DNA of 64,000 nt, from NCBI GenBank assembly GCA_049366695.1, contig JBMNCR010000075.1, positions 48,510 through 112,509 of the forward strand, read 5' to 3'. The notes under the pieces are model-generated. The model saw only the letters and a program-made list of their open reading frames with translations. It searched no databases and had not been told where the DNA came from. This DNA comes from JBMNCR01 sp049366695. GTDB lineage: Bacteria > Bacillota > Clostridia > Eubacteriales > Alkalibacteraceae. Positions 16,983 through 26,025 of this stretch are shown here, piece after piece. The position numbers and the translations under genes were made by a program. The first letter of the stretch is position 1. Each line of letters begins with the position of its first letter.

Positions 16983-18707
16983 TTATCTCCAATTCATATT
17001 ATTGCCAATTTGAGATTCAAAAATATCTTGATATGTTTTACAAGAATCAAGAAGTTCTTTGTGGCTGCCAAGTCCCATAGTTTCACCATTATCTAAAACA
17101 AGTATATTATCTGCAAACATTGCAGTACTAATTCTTTGTGTAATAAGTATTATAGTTTTATTGCCAATATTCTTTAATTCTCCACGTACTTTTGCTTCAG
17201 TAACAGAATCTAAAGCGCTGGTACAATCATCTAAAATTAGAATAGGAGAATCTTTTAACAGCGCTCGAGCAAGGGATATACGTTGTTTTTGACCACCTGA
17301 AAGATTTGCACCGTTTTGACCTAATATAGTATTGTATTTATTTGGCATAGTATTAATAAATTTATGTGCTTGAGTTATTTTTGCAGCATTAATAACTTGT
17401 TCTTCAGAGGCCTTTGGATTGGACCAGGAAATATTGTTGTAGATACTTCCGCTAAAGAGCATACTCTTTTGGGGAGATATTGATATATAATTCCTTAATG
17501 TATGAATGTCCATAGTATTTATATTAATGTCATTAAGTTTTATTGCACCTCTTTTAATATCATAAAAACGTAAGCACAACCAAGCAATAGTTGATTTTCC
17601 AGAACCAGTAGGCCCAATGATAGCTAGTGTTTCTCCAGAAGATACTTTAAATGTAAGGTTTTTTATAGCGGGGATACCACTTCCCCTTGGGTAAGCGAAA
17701 GTTGCATTGTCAAATTCTAGATTTCCTATTTTATTTTGAACTTGTTTGCTATAATTAATATTATCTTCATCACTATTTAAAATTTCTACAATTCTATTAT
17801 TTGACGCTTTTGTTCTAACAAAAGCATGAAATATATTAGTCATCATAATAAGTGAATTTAATATTTGCATCATATAATTAATAAAAGCAGCAACTTTTCC
17901 AACTTCAATTTCACCATTCTTAAATAAAATACTTCCCCAATAAAGAATAATAGCTATACCAAGACTAATGCTTAATGACATTAGGGGTTGAAACAATACA
18001 ATAATAAGTTGAGATTTAATACTCTTGTTTGTTAAATCATCATTAGCAGATTCAAATTTTTTTTCTTCATCTTGATATCGTCCAAATGCTTTAACAAGTT
18101 TTATCCCCATTAGATATTCTTGAATGATAGTATTAATTTTATCAATAGCGTATTGTACTTGGATAAAACGTTTATAGCTAAGATTCATACTGATCAGAAT
18201 AAGTATTGTAATAATAGAAATCGATATAAAAAGAACAGTACTCATTTTGGGGCTTAATATAACAGAAAGGATTATGCTTCCAATGCAGATAATTGGTGCC
18301 TTAATAAAGATTCGCATCATTCTATTGACAAATTGTATTATTTGAGAAGTATCATTTGTTATACGAGTTATTAATGAACCACTTTCAAAATTGTCTGAAC
18401 TAATTTCAGAGAATTTCATGATTTTTTCAAATACATTATATCTGAGTTCTGCACCAAAATTCTGAGAAACACTACTTGATATAATATTACGAGCAATAGC
18501 AAAACATGCTCCTAATAATGCAGTGATAAGCATAAGAACTCCATAATTTAATATTTTATTAATGTCATTAAATTTTATACCTTCGTCAATAATACGAGCC
18601 ATGATCGTTGGCTGAAGTAAATCACATAAAGCTTCAAAGAACACACAACTTACCGCAATGCCAAATAAGAGTTTATATTTTTTAATAAATGTTTTAAATA
18701 TCTCCAT
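16983..18707 (-). CDS. Heterodimeric ABC exporter, subunit with degenerate ATP site (574 aa)
   Basis: Six membrane helices and an ATPase domain with Walker A GPTGSGKST and a perfect signature NLSGGQKQR. The catalytic glutamate after Walker B is aspartate (ILILDDCTSALD) and the switch histidine is glutamine (LITQRISTA). These are the marks of the TM287-type partner, whose site binds ATP but hydrolyses it poorly. The partner's altered signature (LSEGQ) completes the same degenerate site, so the two genes form a matched pair. The stop codon is only a few bases from the start of the next gene. Confidence 0.9.
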   Translation of the reverse strand: MEIFKTFIKKYKLLFGIAVSCVFFEALCDLLQPTIMARIIDEGIKFNDINKILNYGVLMLITALLGACFAIARNIISSSVSQNFGAELRYNVFEKIMKFSEISSDNFESGSLITRITNDTSQIIQFVNRMMRIFIKAPIICIGSIILSVILSPKMSTVLFISISIITILILISMNLSYKRFIQVQYAIDKINTIIQEYLMGIKLVKAFGRYQDEEKKFESANDDLTNKSIKSQLIIVLFQPLMSLSISLGIAIILYWGSILFKNGEIEVGKVAAFINYMMQILNSLIMMTNIFHAFVRTKASNNRIVEILNSDEDNINYSKQVQNKIGNLEFDNATFAYPRGSGIPAIKNLTFKVSSGETLAIIGPTGSGKSTIAWLCLRFYDIKRGAIKLNDININTMDIHTLRNYISISPQKSMLFSGSIYNNISWSNPKASEEQVINAAKITQAHKFINTMPNKYNTILGQNGANLSGGQKQRISLARALLKDSPILILDDCTSALDSVTEAKVRGELKNIGNKTIILITQRISTAMFADNILVLDNGETMGLGSHKELLDSCKTYQDIFESQIGNNMNWR

Positions 18708-18860
18708 GATGATTTTACCTTTTTGATTTTAAGATTTTAAATTTTATTGTGTAATTAGTTTATTGTTTTATTAATGTAATAACTTTGATTATATCATTCT
18801 ATGAAAGGCTTTTCCAAAAAAGATTTAGTATAGTGATAAAAAAAGGGAATAGTGGAAAAG

Positions 18861-18945
18861 TACAAAGTTAAAATAATTAATCATAAATTTAATCTAATGT
18901 TTCAATATTTTAGTATATGTGCTGGGATTGATATTGTATTAAAAA
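18861..18945 (+). repeat. Imperfect repeat A (pairs with 20849-20940)
   Basis: Shares blocks such as TAATGTTTCAATATTTTG-like, TATGTG(C/T)TGGGATTG and TATTGTATTAAAAA with the sequence just after prfC, in the same orientation. The two copies flank prfC. Confidence 0.6.
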
Positions 18946-19115
18946 TAGCTATATGTTTTAGGTAGGTAGTTATTTATTTTGATAAAAGTTTTAATAAATG
19001 ATTTTAGAAACTTATGTTGAATTTTATAGTAGATAAAAAGCTAAAGGAAGAAAAGCTGGGGATATTAAATTTTGAATATTCATTGAAATGTGTTTTTTTT
19101 TAAGTTTGTGGAATA

Positions 19116-19145
19116 TTGACATTGTGTTGATAGGAGGATAAAATG
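19116..19145 (+). promoter_or_regulatory. prfC promoter candidate overlapping a tiny upstream ORF
   Basis: TTGACA (19116-19121), 17 nt, TAAAAT (19139-19144). The same bases also form AGGAGGATAAAATG, an SD and start for a five-codon ORF (MIKLN, stop at 19158-19160). Both cannot work from one transcript: if the promoter is used, the ORF start lies upstream of the transcript. Confidence 0.45.
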
Positions 19146-19193
19146 ATTAAGTTAAATTAAAAATAATATGTAGATTTATAAAGGAAGAGGACA

Positions 19194-20798
19194 ATGACTG
19201 AAAAACAAATTAATTTTATTGATGAGGTGCAAAGCAGAAGAACATTTGCAATTATTTCTCATCCTGATGCAGGTAAAACAACTTTAACTGAAAAATTATT
19301 ATTGTATGGTGGAGCCATACGATTGGCGGGATCTGTAAAGTCTAGGAGAGCTCAAAACTATGCAGTTTCTGATTGGATGGAGATAGAAAAACAAAGAGGC
19401 ATCTCTGTTACATCTAGTGTACTTCAATTTAACTATGATGGCTATTGTATCAATATTTTAGATACTCCAGGTCATCAGGATTTTAGTGAAGATACGTACC
19501 GTACGTTGATGGCGGCTGATAGTGTTGTGATGGTAATAGATTGTGCAAAAGGTATAGAAAGTCAAACAAAAAAATTATTTCATGTTTGTAAAATGAGGGG
19601 GATTCCTATCTTTACTTTTATTAATAAATTGGATAGAGAAGGAAAGGACCCTTATGAATTAATAGAAGAATTAGAAAAGATTTTAGATATTCGTTCTTAT
19701 CCTATAAACTGGCCTATTGGTAGTGGGAGAAATTTTAAAGGTGTATTTGATCGTCAAAAAAGGCAAGTTGAATTGTTTGGAGAGGGAAATCATGGACAAT
19801 CCGTGGCAAAAACTGTTAAAAGTGATGCTAAAGATGAAAAATTGATGGAGTTAATAGGTGAAGAACTTCATACTAAGTTGAAAGATGATATAGAATTATT
19901 AGATATTGCTGGAGATGATTTTAATATAGAACAAGTACACAATGGAGAGCTCACTCCTGTGTTTTTTGGAAGTGCTTTAACAAATTTTGGAGTAGAACCT
20001 TTTTTAGAATCATTTTTATCTATTACTCCTCCACCCACTGCAAGATCAAGTAATCTAGGGGAAATAGATCCGCAGTCAAAGAATTTTTCAGGGTTTATTT
20101 TTAAAATTCAAGCAAACATGAATCCAGCACATAGGGATCGAATTGCTTTTTTGCGTATTTGTTCTGGTAAGTTTGAAAAGGGAATGACCGTAAATCACGT
20201 ACAAGAGAATAAAAAAGTTCGTTTAGCTCAGCCCCAACAGTTTTTAGCACAAGATCGTGTAGTAGTAGAAACTGCATATCCAGGAGATATTATTGGGATA
20301 CATGACCCTGGTATTTTTAAAATTGGAGATACATTATGTGAAGATAATTCAAAAATACAATATGAGGGAATCCCAGTATTTGCTCCTGAACATTTTGCAA
20401 AAATATATACAAAAAATTCTTTAAAAAGAAAACAGTTTATAAAAGGAATAAATCAATTATCCGAAGAAGGCAGTATACAAGTATACAAACGACCTAATAT
20501 TGGGGTAGAAGAACTTATTGTGGGAGTAGTGGGCGTATTACAATTTGAAGTGTTGGAGTATCGTCTAAAGAATGAATATGGTGTGGATATTATAATGGAA
20601 AGAATGCCATATCGTTATATACGATGGATAGAGATGGAAGAGTTTAATCAAAATTCTTTTAACCTGACTATGGATACCATTATTGTTGAAGATGAAGACA
20701 ATAATCCAGTATTGTTATTTGAAAATGAATGGTCTATTGAACGAATTAAAGAAAGAAATGAAAAAGTAAATCTATCGGAGATTTCTTATAGGAAATAA
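19194..20798 (+). CDS. prfC: Peptide chain release factor 3 (534 aa)
   Basis: A translational GTPase that recycles RF1/RF2 from the ribosome after termination. G1 SHPDAGKTTLTE (residues about 21-32), G3 DTPGHQDFSED and G4 NKLDRE are intact. RF3-specific segments such as SGFIFKIQANMNPAHRDR and MPYRYIRWI near the C terminus separate it from EF-G and TetM. Full length for the family. AGGAAGAGG precedes the ATG. It stands alone between two repeat-bearing intergenic regions. Confidence 0.95.
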   Translation: MTEKQINFIDEVQSRRTFAIISHPDAGKTTLTEKLLLYGGAIRLAGSVKSRRAQNYAVSDWMEIEKQRGISVTSSVLQFNYDGYCINILDTPGHQDFSEDTYRTLMAADSVVMVIDCAKGIESQTKKLFHVCKMRGIPIFTFINKLDREGKDPYELIEELEKILDIRSYPINWPIGSGRNFKGVFDRQKRQVELFGEGNHGQSVAKTVKSDAKDEKLMELIGEELHTKLKDDIELLDIAGDDFNIEQVHNGELTPVFFGSALTNFGVEPFLESFLSITPPPTARSSNLGEIDPQSKNFSGFIFKIQANMNPAHRDRIAFLRICSGKFEKGMTVNHVQENKKVRLAQPQQFLAQDRVVVETAYPGDIIGIHDPGIFKIGDTLCEDNSKIQYEGIPVFAPEHFAKIYTKNSLKRKQFIKGINQLSEEGSIQVYKRPNIGVEELIVGVVGVLQFEVLEYRLKNEYGVDIIMERMPYRYIRWIEMEEFNQNSFNLTMDTIIVEDEDNNPVLLFENEWSIERIKERNEKVNLSEISYRK

Positions 20799-20848
20799 AG
20801 AAGAAGTTAGTTTATTATGAGTAGATTACTAACCCTAAGGGAGTATAT

Positions 20849-20940
20849 GACAAAGTTGAAAATAAAAATAATTAATATATATTTTCAATGTAATGTTTCA
20901 ATATTTTGTTTATGTGTTGGGATTGCTATTGTATTAAAAA
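20849..20940 (+). repeat. Imperfect repeat B (copy of 18861-18945)
   Basis: The block from GACAAAGTTG to GTATTAAAAA repeats the sequence upstream of prfC, with small indels. A 71-codon open frame (20817-21032) runs through it, but its composition and its end inside repeat C suggest it is not a functional gene. Confidence 0.6.
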
Positions 20941-20996
20941 GACGCTGTGTATATTGTGAAATTATTTGTTTTGATCAATGTATTTTAAAGAATTAT

Positions 20997-21044
20997 GAAT
21001 CCTATGATGACAAAACTAAAAGGAGTACATAAGAAAGTTGAGGT
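20997..21044 (+). repeat. Direct repeat C flanking the 174-aa membrane gene, left copy
   Basis: GAATCCTATGATGACAAAAC and the following 28 bases match 21661-21708 with a few substitutions and one extra A. The extra A breaks the reading frame that, in the right-hand copy, encodes ESYDEKTKGVHNKV. Confidence 0.7.
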
Positions 21045-21052
21045 GCATTATA

Positions 21053-21577
21053 ATGAACGAAATCTTTAAAGCAAAAGAAACAATTAAATACGCTTTTTTT
21101 GCTACCATTACACCAATAGCTTTTTTTAATATTTTGTCCAAAGGAATAGATTCAAATATTAGCATTAATGTAATTGTAGGATCAATTATCATACTATTAT
21201 TACAAATGCAAAGAATGACCAAAATAGTCAGATTAACTATAAGTGATGATAAAATATTAGAAAAAAAGGATAAATATTTTTTCGTTATTACAATAGTTTT
21301 ACTGGTAGTATATCTTTATTTAGAAAGATCATTATTAGGTATTTACTTTTTGTTTTATATAATCTTATTTATTTCTTATATGATTTTATTGTCAGTTAAT
21401 AATGTATCATTAATTTTATTTCTAGCAAGTCTTATACCTTTTGTAGGTATAATATTATCTACGAATATATATAACATATATGGATTTATTTTAGGAAGTA
21501 TTATTGTTTTGTTTTGTGAAATGATATCTTTTTTAAAAGTTCGTAAATTAGTGATAGAAAGAAAAGAAATTTCATGA
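21053..21577 (+). CDS. Polytopic membrane protein of unknown function (174 aa)
   Basis: Six or so hydrophobic segments make up most of the protein, with basic loops (RMTKIVRL, FLKVRKLVIERKEIS). The size and the coupling to a short peptide gene recall AgrB-AgrD, but the His and Cys protease residues of AgrB are absent; the only cysteine is in the last helix. ATG 21053 has GAGGTG seven bases upstream and is preferred to TTG 21038. The stop overlaps the start of the 47-codon gene (ATGA). Direct repeats flank it (20997-21044 and 21661-21708). I do not recognise the family. Confidence 0.55.
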   Translation: MNEIFKAKETIKYAFFATITPIAFFNILSKGIDSNISINVIVGSIIILLLQMQRMTKIVRLTISDDKILEKKDKYFFVITIVLLVVYLYLERSLLGIYFLFYIILFISYMILLSVNNVSLILFLASLIPFVGIILSTNIYNIYGFILGSIIVLFCEMISFLKVRKLVIERKEIS

Positions 21578-21717
21578 CAAAAAAAGATAAGATACTATCT
21601 TTAATAGCCTTATCCATTGCTTGCTTTATTATTACAATGGAGTTATGTTATGGAAATGTAGAATCTTATGATGAGAAAACTAAAGGAGTACATAACAAAG
21701 TAAAGGCGTGTTTTTAA
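21574..21717 (+). CDS. Small secreted or membrane peptide (47 aa), coupled to the membrane gene
   Basis: Begins MTKKDKILSLIALSI, a positively charged start followed by a hydrophobic stretch to about residue 22, then a hydrophilic C-terminal part (GNVESYDEKTKGVHNKV) ending in KACF. It looks like a signal peptide plus a short mature peptide with cysteines at positions 17, 25 and 46. The ATG overlaps the stop of the membrane gene (ATGA). The last third lies in direct repeat D, and a frameshifted copy of the same segment sits before the membrane gene. It could be a signalling peptide, a bacteriocin-like peptide or a residue of duplication. Function is not known. Confidence 0.4.
   Translation: MTKKDKILSLIALSIACFIITMELCYGNVESYDEKTKGVHNKVKACF
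21661..21708 (+). repeat. Direct repeat D, right copy of 20997-21044
   Basis: GAATCTTATGATGAGAAAAC and following bases. It lies inside the 47-codon peptide gene and is in frame there. Confidence 0.7.
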
Positions 21718-21859
21718 TTCAATTGCAAACAAGCATACACAATAATAATATACGTATTAATAAGACAAAAAAAATTAAATATAACTTGCTAATTTGTGAG
21801 TATATATTATCGGAAATATACTAAATGAAGGATATTGTATAATAGTAACACAGAACATA

Positions 21860-21897
21860 AAAAATAGTGTAGAGTATGTAAAGTCTACACTATTTTT
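21860..21897. terminator. Bidirectional intrinsic terminator
   Basis: AAAAATAGTGTAGA and TCTACACTATTTTT are exact 14-nt complements with a 10-nt loop and T-rich tails on both strands. It ends the aryl-acid operon on the minus strand. Confidence 0.85.
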
Positions 21898-21922
21898 CTT
21901 CTTTTATAATTTCAACCTATAA

Positions 21923-22345
21923 TTATACACATACATCATCAGATTTTAATAAATCGATATTATTCTGAGACAAGATATTAATAGCTTCTTCTGAATCAGA
22001 TACCTTCATTATTACTGCTGCATTGTCTCCAACTGCATATGCGTACATATACTCTACACTTACATCTGCACTTGCTAATGTTTTAATTGCTTCGTGAAGG
22101 GTTCCTGGTGTATGTTTTACACTTAGGCAAATTACATCTGTTAAATTTACTGAAAAGCCGTTTTCTTTTAATAGTGTTACTGCTTTTTCACCATCGCTTA
22201 CGATTAATCTTAATAAACCATATTCTGAGGTGTCAGCAATGCTTAATGCAGAAATATTTATATCATTGTTTCCTAGTACTTTTGTTACTTCAGATAGACG
22301 ACCTGATTTGTTTTCTAAAAAAACAGTTAATTGTTTTATTATCAT
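21923..22345 (-). CDS. Tandem ACT-domain protein (140 aa)
   Basis: Two ACT-like domains (about residues 1-66 and 70-138): the first opens IIKQLTVFLENKSGRLSEVT, the second VKHTPGTLHEAIKTLASADV. ACT domains bind amino acids as allosteric effectors. Stand-alone double-ACT proteins are common next to paaK/ior genes in anaerobes and archaea, where they probably sense aromatic amino acids. Last gene of the operon, 12 nt after the second paaK stop. It has no catalytic domain. Confidence 0.85.
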   Translation of the reverse strand: MIIKQLTVFLENKSGRLSEVTKVLGNNDINISALSIADTSEYGLLRLIVSDGEKAVTLLKENGFSVNLTDVICLSVKHTPGTLHEAIKTLASADVSVEYMYAYAVGDNAAVIMKVSDSEEAINILSQNNIDLLKSDDVCV

Positions 22346-22357
22346 ATAAAGCCCTCC

Positions 22358-23656
22358 TTATATCTTTCTCTTATCAATAACTCTCTTTGCTTTTCCTTCA
22401 CTTCGGGCAATAGTTTTTGGTTCTACTAATTTAACTTTTACTGCTATACTTAAAGTGCTTTCAAGAGCATAGGAAATCTTTTTAGTTAATGCTTCTAGTT
22501 TTTTGATTTCATCTGAAAACAACTTTTCATCTACTTCAACTTGAACTTCAAGTGTATCTAGATTATTTATTCTATCAACTATTAACATGTAGTGAGGACT
22601 GGTTTCGTTTAGTTCTAATAATACGCTTTCGATTTGAGATGGAAATACATTTATTCCCCTAATTATTAGCATATCATCCGTTCTACCAGTACATTTTTTC
22701 ATTCTTACTAAGGTACGACCACAATTACATTTTTCATAATACAATGTAGTCAAATCTTTAGTTCTATAACGAAGCAAAGGTAAGGCTTCTTTAGTTACTG
22801 TAGTAAAGACAAGTTCGCCTTCTTCACCTTTGGCTACAGGTTGTAATGTAGCAGGATCTATGGTTTCTGGTATAAAATGATCTTCGAAAATATGTAGACC
22901 ATTTTGTTCCATACATTCTATAGAAACTCCCGGTCCGATGATTTCAGATAGACCGTAGATATCAATAGCTTTGATATCTAGTCTTTCTTCAATTTCTTTA
23001 CGCATATTTTCAGTCCATGGTTCAGCTCCAAAGATTCCAACTTTTAATTTTAGATCTTTTGGATTGATACCCATTTCTTCTAATGTCTCAGCAAGATAAA
23101 GTGCATATGAAGGTGTTAATGACATAGCAGTTGTACCAAAATCTTGGAGCAGTTGAATTTGCTTCTTTGTATTACCAGCAGATATAGGTACTACCGTTGC
23201 CCCTATTCTTTCAGCCCCGTAGTGCACACCTAAACCACCAGTAAAAAGTCCATAACCATATGCATTTTGGACAATATCTTTTTTTCCTACACCAGCAGCT
23301 GATAGCGAGCGTGCTACTACTTCTGAAAATATGTCAATATCACGTCGGGTATAACCCACAACAGTAGGTTTTCCTGTAGTTCCTGAGGATGCATGGATCC
23401 TTACTACACTTTCCATTGGTGTTGCAAACATTTCAAAAGGATAATTATCTCTTAAGTCCTCTTTAGTGGTGAATGGTAATTTATTAATATCTTCGACATT
23501 AGTAATGTCCCCTGGTTCAATGCCTAATGCCTGCATTTTTTTTCTGTAGAATGGTACATTATAATATACACGTTCAACTAATTGACTCAGTCGTTCACTT
23601 TGAAGTTTATTCATTGCATCTCTACTCATGCATTCGTAATGTTCATTCCAAATCAT
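22358..23656 (-). CDS. paaK: Phenylacetate/aryl-acid CoA ligase, copy 2 (432 aa)
   Basis: An adenylate-forming enzyme of the PaaK type. It joins an aryl acid to CoA through an acyl-adenylate, or runs in reverse. The phosphate-binding loop ASSGTTGKPTVVGYT (about residue 91), the RTKDLTTL motif and the C-terminal GRTDDMLIIRGINVFPSQIE are intact. Normal length. ATG 23656 gives the same MIW start as the paralogue. It lies downstream of iorB in the same operon. It differs from copy 1 throughout, so the copies are old paralogues, perhaps for different aryl acids. Confidence 0.9.
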   Translation of the reverse strand: MIWNEHYECMSRDAMNKLQSERLSQLVERVYYNVPFYRKKMQALGIEPGDITNVEDINKLPFTTKEDLRDNYPFEMFATPMESVVRIHASSGTTGKPTVVGYTRRDIDIFSEVVARSLSAAGVGKKDIVQNAYGYGLFTGGLGVHYGAERIGATVVPISAGNTKKQIQLLQDFGTTAMSLTPSYALYLAETLEEMGINPKDLKLKVGIFGAEPWTENMRKEIEERLDIKAIDIYGLSEIIGPGVSIECMEQNGLHIFEDHFIPETIDPATLQPVAKGEEGELVFTTVTKEALPLLRYRTKDLTTLYYEKCNCGRTLVRMKKCTGRTDDMLIIRGINVFPSQIESVLLELNETSPHYMLIVDRINNLDTLEVQVEVDEKLFSDEIKKLEALTKKISYALESTLSIAVKVKLVEPKTIARSEGKAKRVIDKRKI

Positions 23657-23679
23657 CACAGCGTCCCCCCTTAAATATA

Positions 23680-24258
23680 TTATTTATTATAAGTATAGCC
23701 TCTTTCAAAGGCTTCAATATTTATATCGATTGTTTTGGCTGGAACAGTTGTCTTAATAGCATCTATCCATTTTTCTTTGTCAATTTCCATATTTTTAGCC
23801 AATAAACCTAATAATACAGTATTCACTACTCTTATATTCCCAATTTCTTTTGCTATAGTCACAGCATCTACAGCTATTACATTTGAGCATTGTTCTTTTA
23901 ATGTGTCAATAATATTATCAGGATATTTTTCTGCTCCTGTGATTACTGGCATGGGATCAATTTGTTGATCATTTACTAATAATACACCTTGAGGGCTTAA
24001 ATAATGCTTCCATCTTAGAGCTTCTAATTTTTCAAAAGATAAAATAATATCTGCTTGAGAAACTTCTATTAAAGGAGAGTTGACTTTTTCACCATATTTT
24101 ACATGAGTTTCAACACTGCCTCCTCTTTGGCTCATACCATGTACTTCAGAAAGTTTTACGTCATATCCTAATTCAACAGCTAAATTTCCTAAAATACGGC
24201 TGGTAAGTAATGTTCCTTGACCACCGACACCTACAATTAATATATTTTTTGTTTTCAT
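23680..24258 (-). CDS. iorB: Indolepyruvate:ferredoxin oxidoreductase, beta subunit (192 aa)
   Basis: Gamma-type domain of 2-oxoacid:ferredoxin oxidoreductases: VGVGGQGTLLTSRILG at the N terminus and KLSEVHGMSQRGGSVETHV. With IorA it oxidatively decarboxylates arylpyruvates (from Trp, Phe, Tyr) to arylacetyl-CoA and reduces ferredoxin. Its start lies at the stop of iorA, so the two are translationally coupled. Length is usual for IorB. Confidence 0.95.
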   Translation of the reverse strand: MKTKNILIVGVGGQGTLLTSRILGNLAVELGYDVKLSEVHGMSQRGGSVETHVKYGEKVNSPLIEVSQADIILSFEKLEALRWKHYLSPQGVLLVNDQQIDPMPVITGAEKYPDNIIDTLKEQCSNVIAVDAVTIAKEIGNIRVVNTVLLGLLAKNMEIDKEKWIDAIKTTVPAKTIDINIEAFERGYTYNK

Positions 24259-25991
24259 TATTTGCCACCAACCTTTCCAATAGCTCCAAATTTACATACA
24301 TCTTCACACAAAGAACAGCCAACACATAATGTATCATCTATTACCATTGTACCATTTGCTTTTTTAATACATGGACATCCCAGTTTTAAGCACATGCCAC
24401 AATCTTTGCATTTTTCAACATCTATATAGTTTGGAATTGGAACAGTTTTTTTATCTAATAGTCTGCATGGAGCACTGGCAATAATTACAGAAGGTTCTAA
24501 AACTTCAGTTTCTTCTGTAATAGCTTTTTCTACATCTTTAGGGTCAAATGGATTAACTACTCGAACACGTTCAATGCCAATACTTTTACATAAACTTACT
24601 AAGTTTAAAACTTTTGTTTTTTCTCCTTTTAACGTAACACCAGTTGCTGGATTGTCTTGATGTCCTGTCATTCCAGTTGTTGAATTATCTAAAATCATTA
24701 CTGTGGAAGCACCTTTATTGTATACAATATCAACAAGTCCAGTGATACCAGAATGTACAAATGTAGAGTCTCCAATTATTGCAACCCAATCTTTTACAAA
24801 TTCTTTTCCATTTGCTTTTTCCAAACCGTGCAACATACCTATACTTGCTCCCATATCAACACAAGTATCTAATCCTGATAGTGGGGGAATAGCTCCTAAA
24901 GTATAACAACCAATATCACCTGTTGCGTGTTTTTTCAATTTTTTAAGTGAATAATATATACTTCTGTGAGGACAACCAGCACATAAAACAGGAGGTCTTT
25001 GAGGTAATATCTCAGCTTTCGCAAAATTTAATTCTTTATCTTCAAGTTTATTTAATAACAGATTAGCACTATATTCTCCTTGCTTGGTTAATAAATCTTT
25101 ACCTTCAACTTTAATACCCCATGATTTTATTTGTTCTTCAATTATTGGTTCTAGCTCTTCTATTACATATACTTTTTCAACAGAATCACAAAATTTTTCT
25201 ATTAACTCTTTTGGCAAAGGATGTACCATACCTAGTTTTAAAATTGAGGCATTTGGAAATACATCTTTTACGTATTGGTAAGGTATACCACTTGTAATAA
25301 AACCAATTTTTGTATCATTTGTTTCTACTGAATTTATTGATAGATTAGAAGCATCATCTGCTAGACGATTTATTTTTTCTTCAACAATTACATGACGTTT
25401 CCTTGCCATACCTGGCATCATTACGTATTTCATAACATCTTTTGAATATTCTTTTAGCGGAACATCAACTTTTTCACTAGTTTCCACTAAGCTTTGAGAA
25501 TGTGAAATTCTTGTAGTTAATCTTACAAAAACCGGCGTATCGTATTTTTCACTTAGTTCAAAAGCAATTTTTACAAAATCCTTAGTTTCTTGACTGTCTG
25601 AGGGTTCTAGCATTGGGATATGAGCAGCCTTTGCATAGAAGCGACTATCTTGTTCATTTTGCGAACTATGCATTCCTGGATCATCAGCTGTCATAATTAC
25701 TAAACCCCCATTGACTCCGGTATAAGATACCGTAAATAAAGGATCAGCAGCTACATTAACTCCTACATGTTTCATAGATACGATGGTTCTAGCTCCACCT
25801 ATAGAAGATCCAATTCCTACTTCGAGAGCTACTTTTTCATTTGGTGACCATTCAGCGTAAATGTCATCATATTGCGCAATAAATTCTGTTATTTCTGTAC
25901 TTGGTGTTCCAGGATATGCTACAGCTACCTTAACACCTGCTTCATAAGCTCCTCTTGCTACTGCTTCATTACCCAACATTAGTTTTTTCAT
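24258..25991 (-). CDS. iorA: Indolepyruvate:ferredoxin oxidoreductase, alpha subunit (577 aa)
   Basis: Order of domains: pyrimidine-binding domain (GNEAVARGAYEAGVKVAVAY), a linker domain, TPP-binding domain (GDIGCYTLG, GDSTFVHSG) and a C-terminal pair of [4Fe-4S] sites (CKDCGMCLKLGCPC; CVGCSLCEDVCKFGAIG). All cluster cysteines are present. It catalyses arylpyruvate oxidation to arylacetyl-CoA with ferredoxin reduction. Between two paaK genes in the same operon; the combination is known for fermentation of aromatic amino acids. Confidence 0.95.
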   Translation of the reverse strand: MKKLMLGNEAVARGAYEAGVKVAVAYPGTPSTEITEFIAQYDDIYAEWSPNEKVALEVGIGSSIGGARTIVSMKHVGVNVAADPLFTVSYTGVNGGLVIMTADDPGMHSSQNEQDSRFYAKAAHIPMLEPSDSQETKDFVKIAFELSEKYDTPVFVRLTTRISHSQSLVETSEKVDVPLKEYSKDVMKYVMMPGMARKRHVIVEEKINRLADDASNLSINSVETNDTKIGFITSGIPYQYVKDVFPNASILKLGMVHPLPKELIEKFCDSVEKVYVIEELEPIIEEQIKSWGIKVEGKDLLTKQGEYSANLLLNKLEDKELNFAKAEILPQRPPVLCAGCPHRSIYYSLKKLKKHATGDIGCYTLGAIPPLSGLDTCVDMGASIGMLHGLEKANGKEFVKDWVAIIGDSTFVHSGITGLVDIVYNKGASTVMILDNSTTGMTGHQDNPATGVTLKGEKTKVLNLVSLCKSIGIERVRVVNPFDPKDVEKAITEETEVLEPSVIIASAPCRLLDKKTVPIPNYIDVEKCKDCGMCLKLGCPCIKKANGTMVIDDTLCVGCSLCEDVCKFGAIGKVGGK

Positions 25992-26025
25992 TATTAATTC
26001 CTCTCTTTTTAGCTTTTTATGTCTT

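Larger units (their letters stand above)
18708..19193. other. Intergenic region upstream of prfC
   Basis: Contains repeat copy A (18861-18945), a promoter-like TTGACA/TAAAAT pair and a five-codon ORF with its own SD just before prfC. No gene of normal size is seen. Confidence 0.6.

Noticed and set aside
20817..21032. 71-codon ORF after prfC
   Set aside because: It runs through repeats B and C, ends by a frameshift inside repeat C, has unusual composition and no homologous frame in repeat A.
21053..21717. AgrB-AgrD quorum-sensing pair
   Set aside because: Layout fits, but the membrane protein lacks the AgrB catalytic His and Cys, and the peptide has no typical AgrD acidic C-terminal tail.
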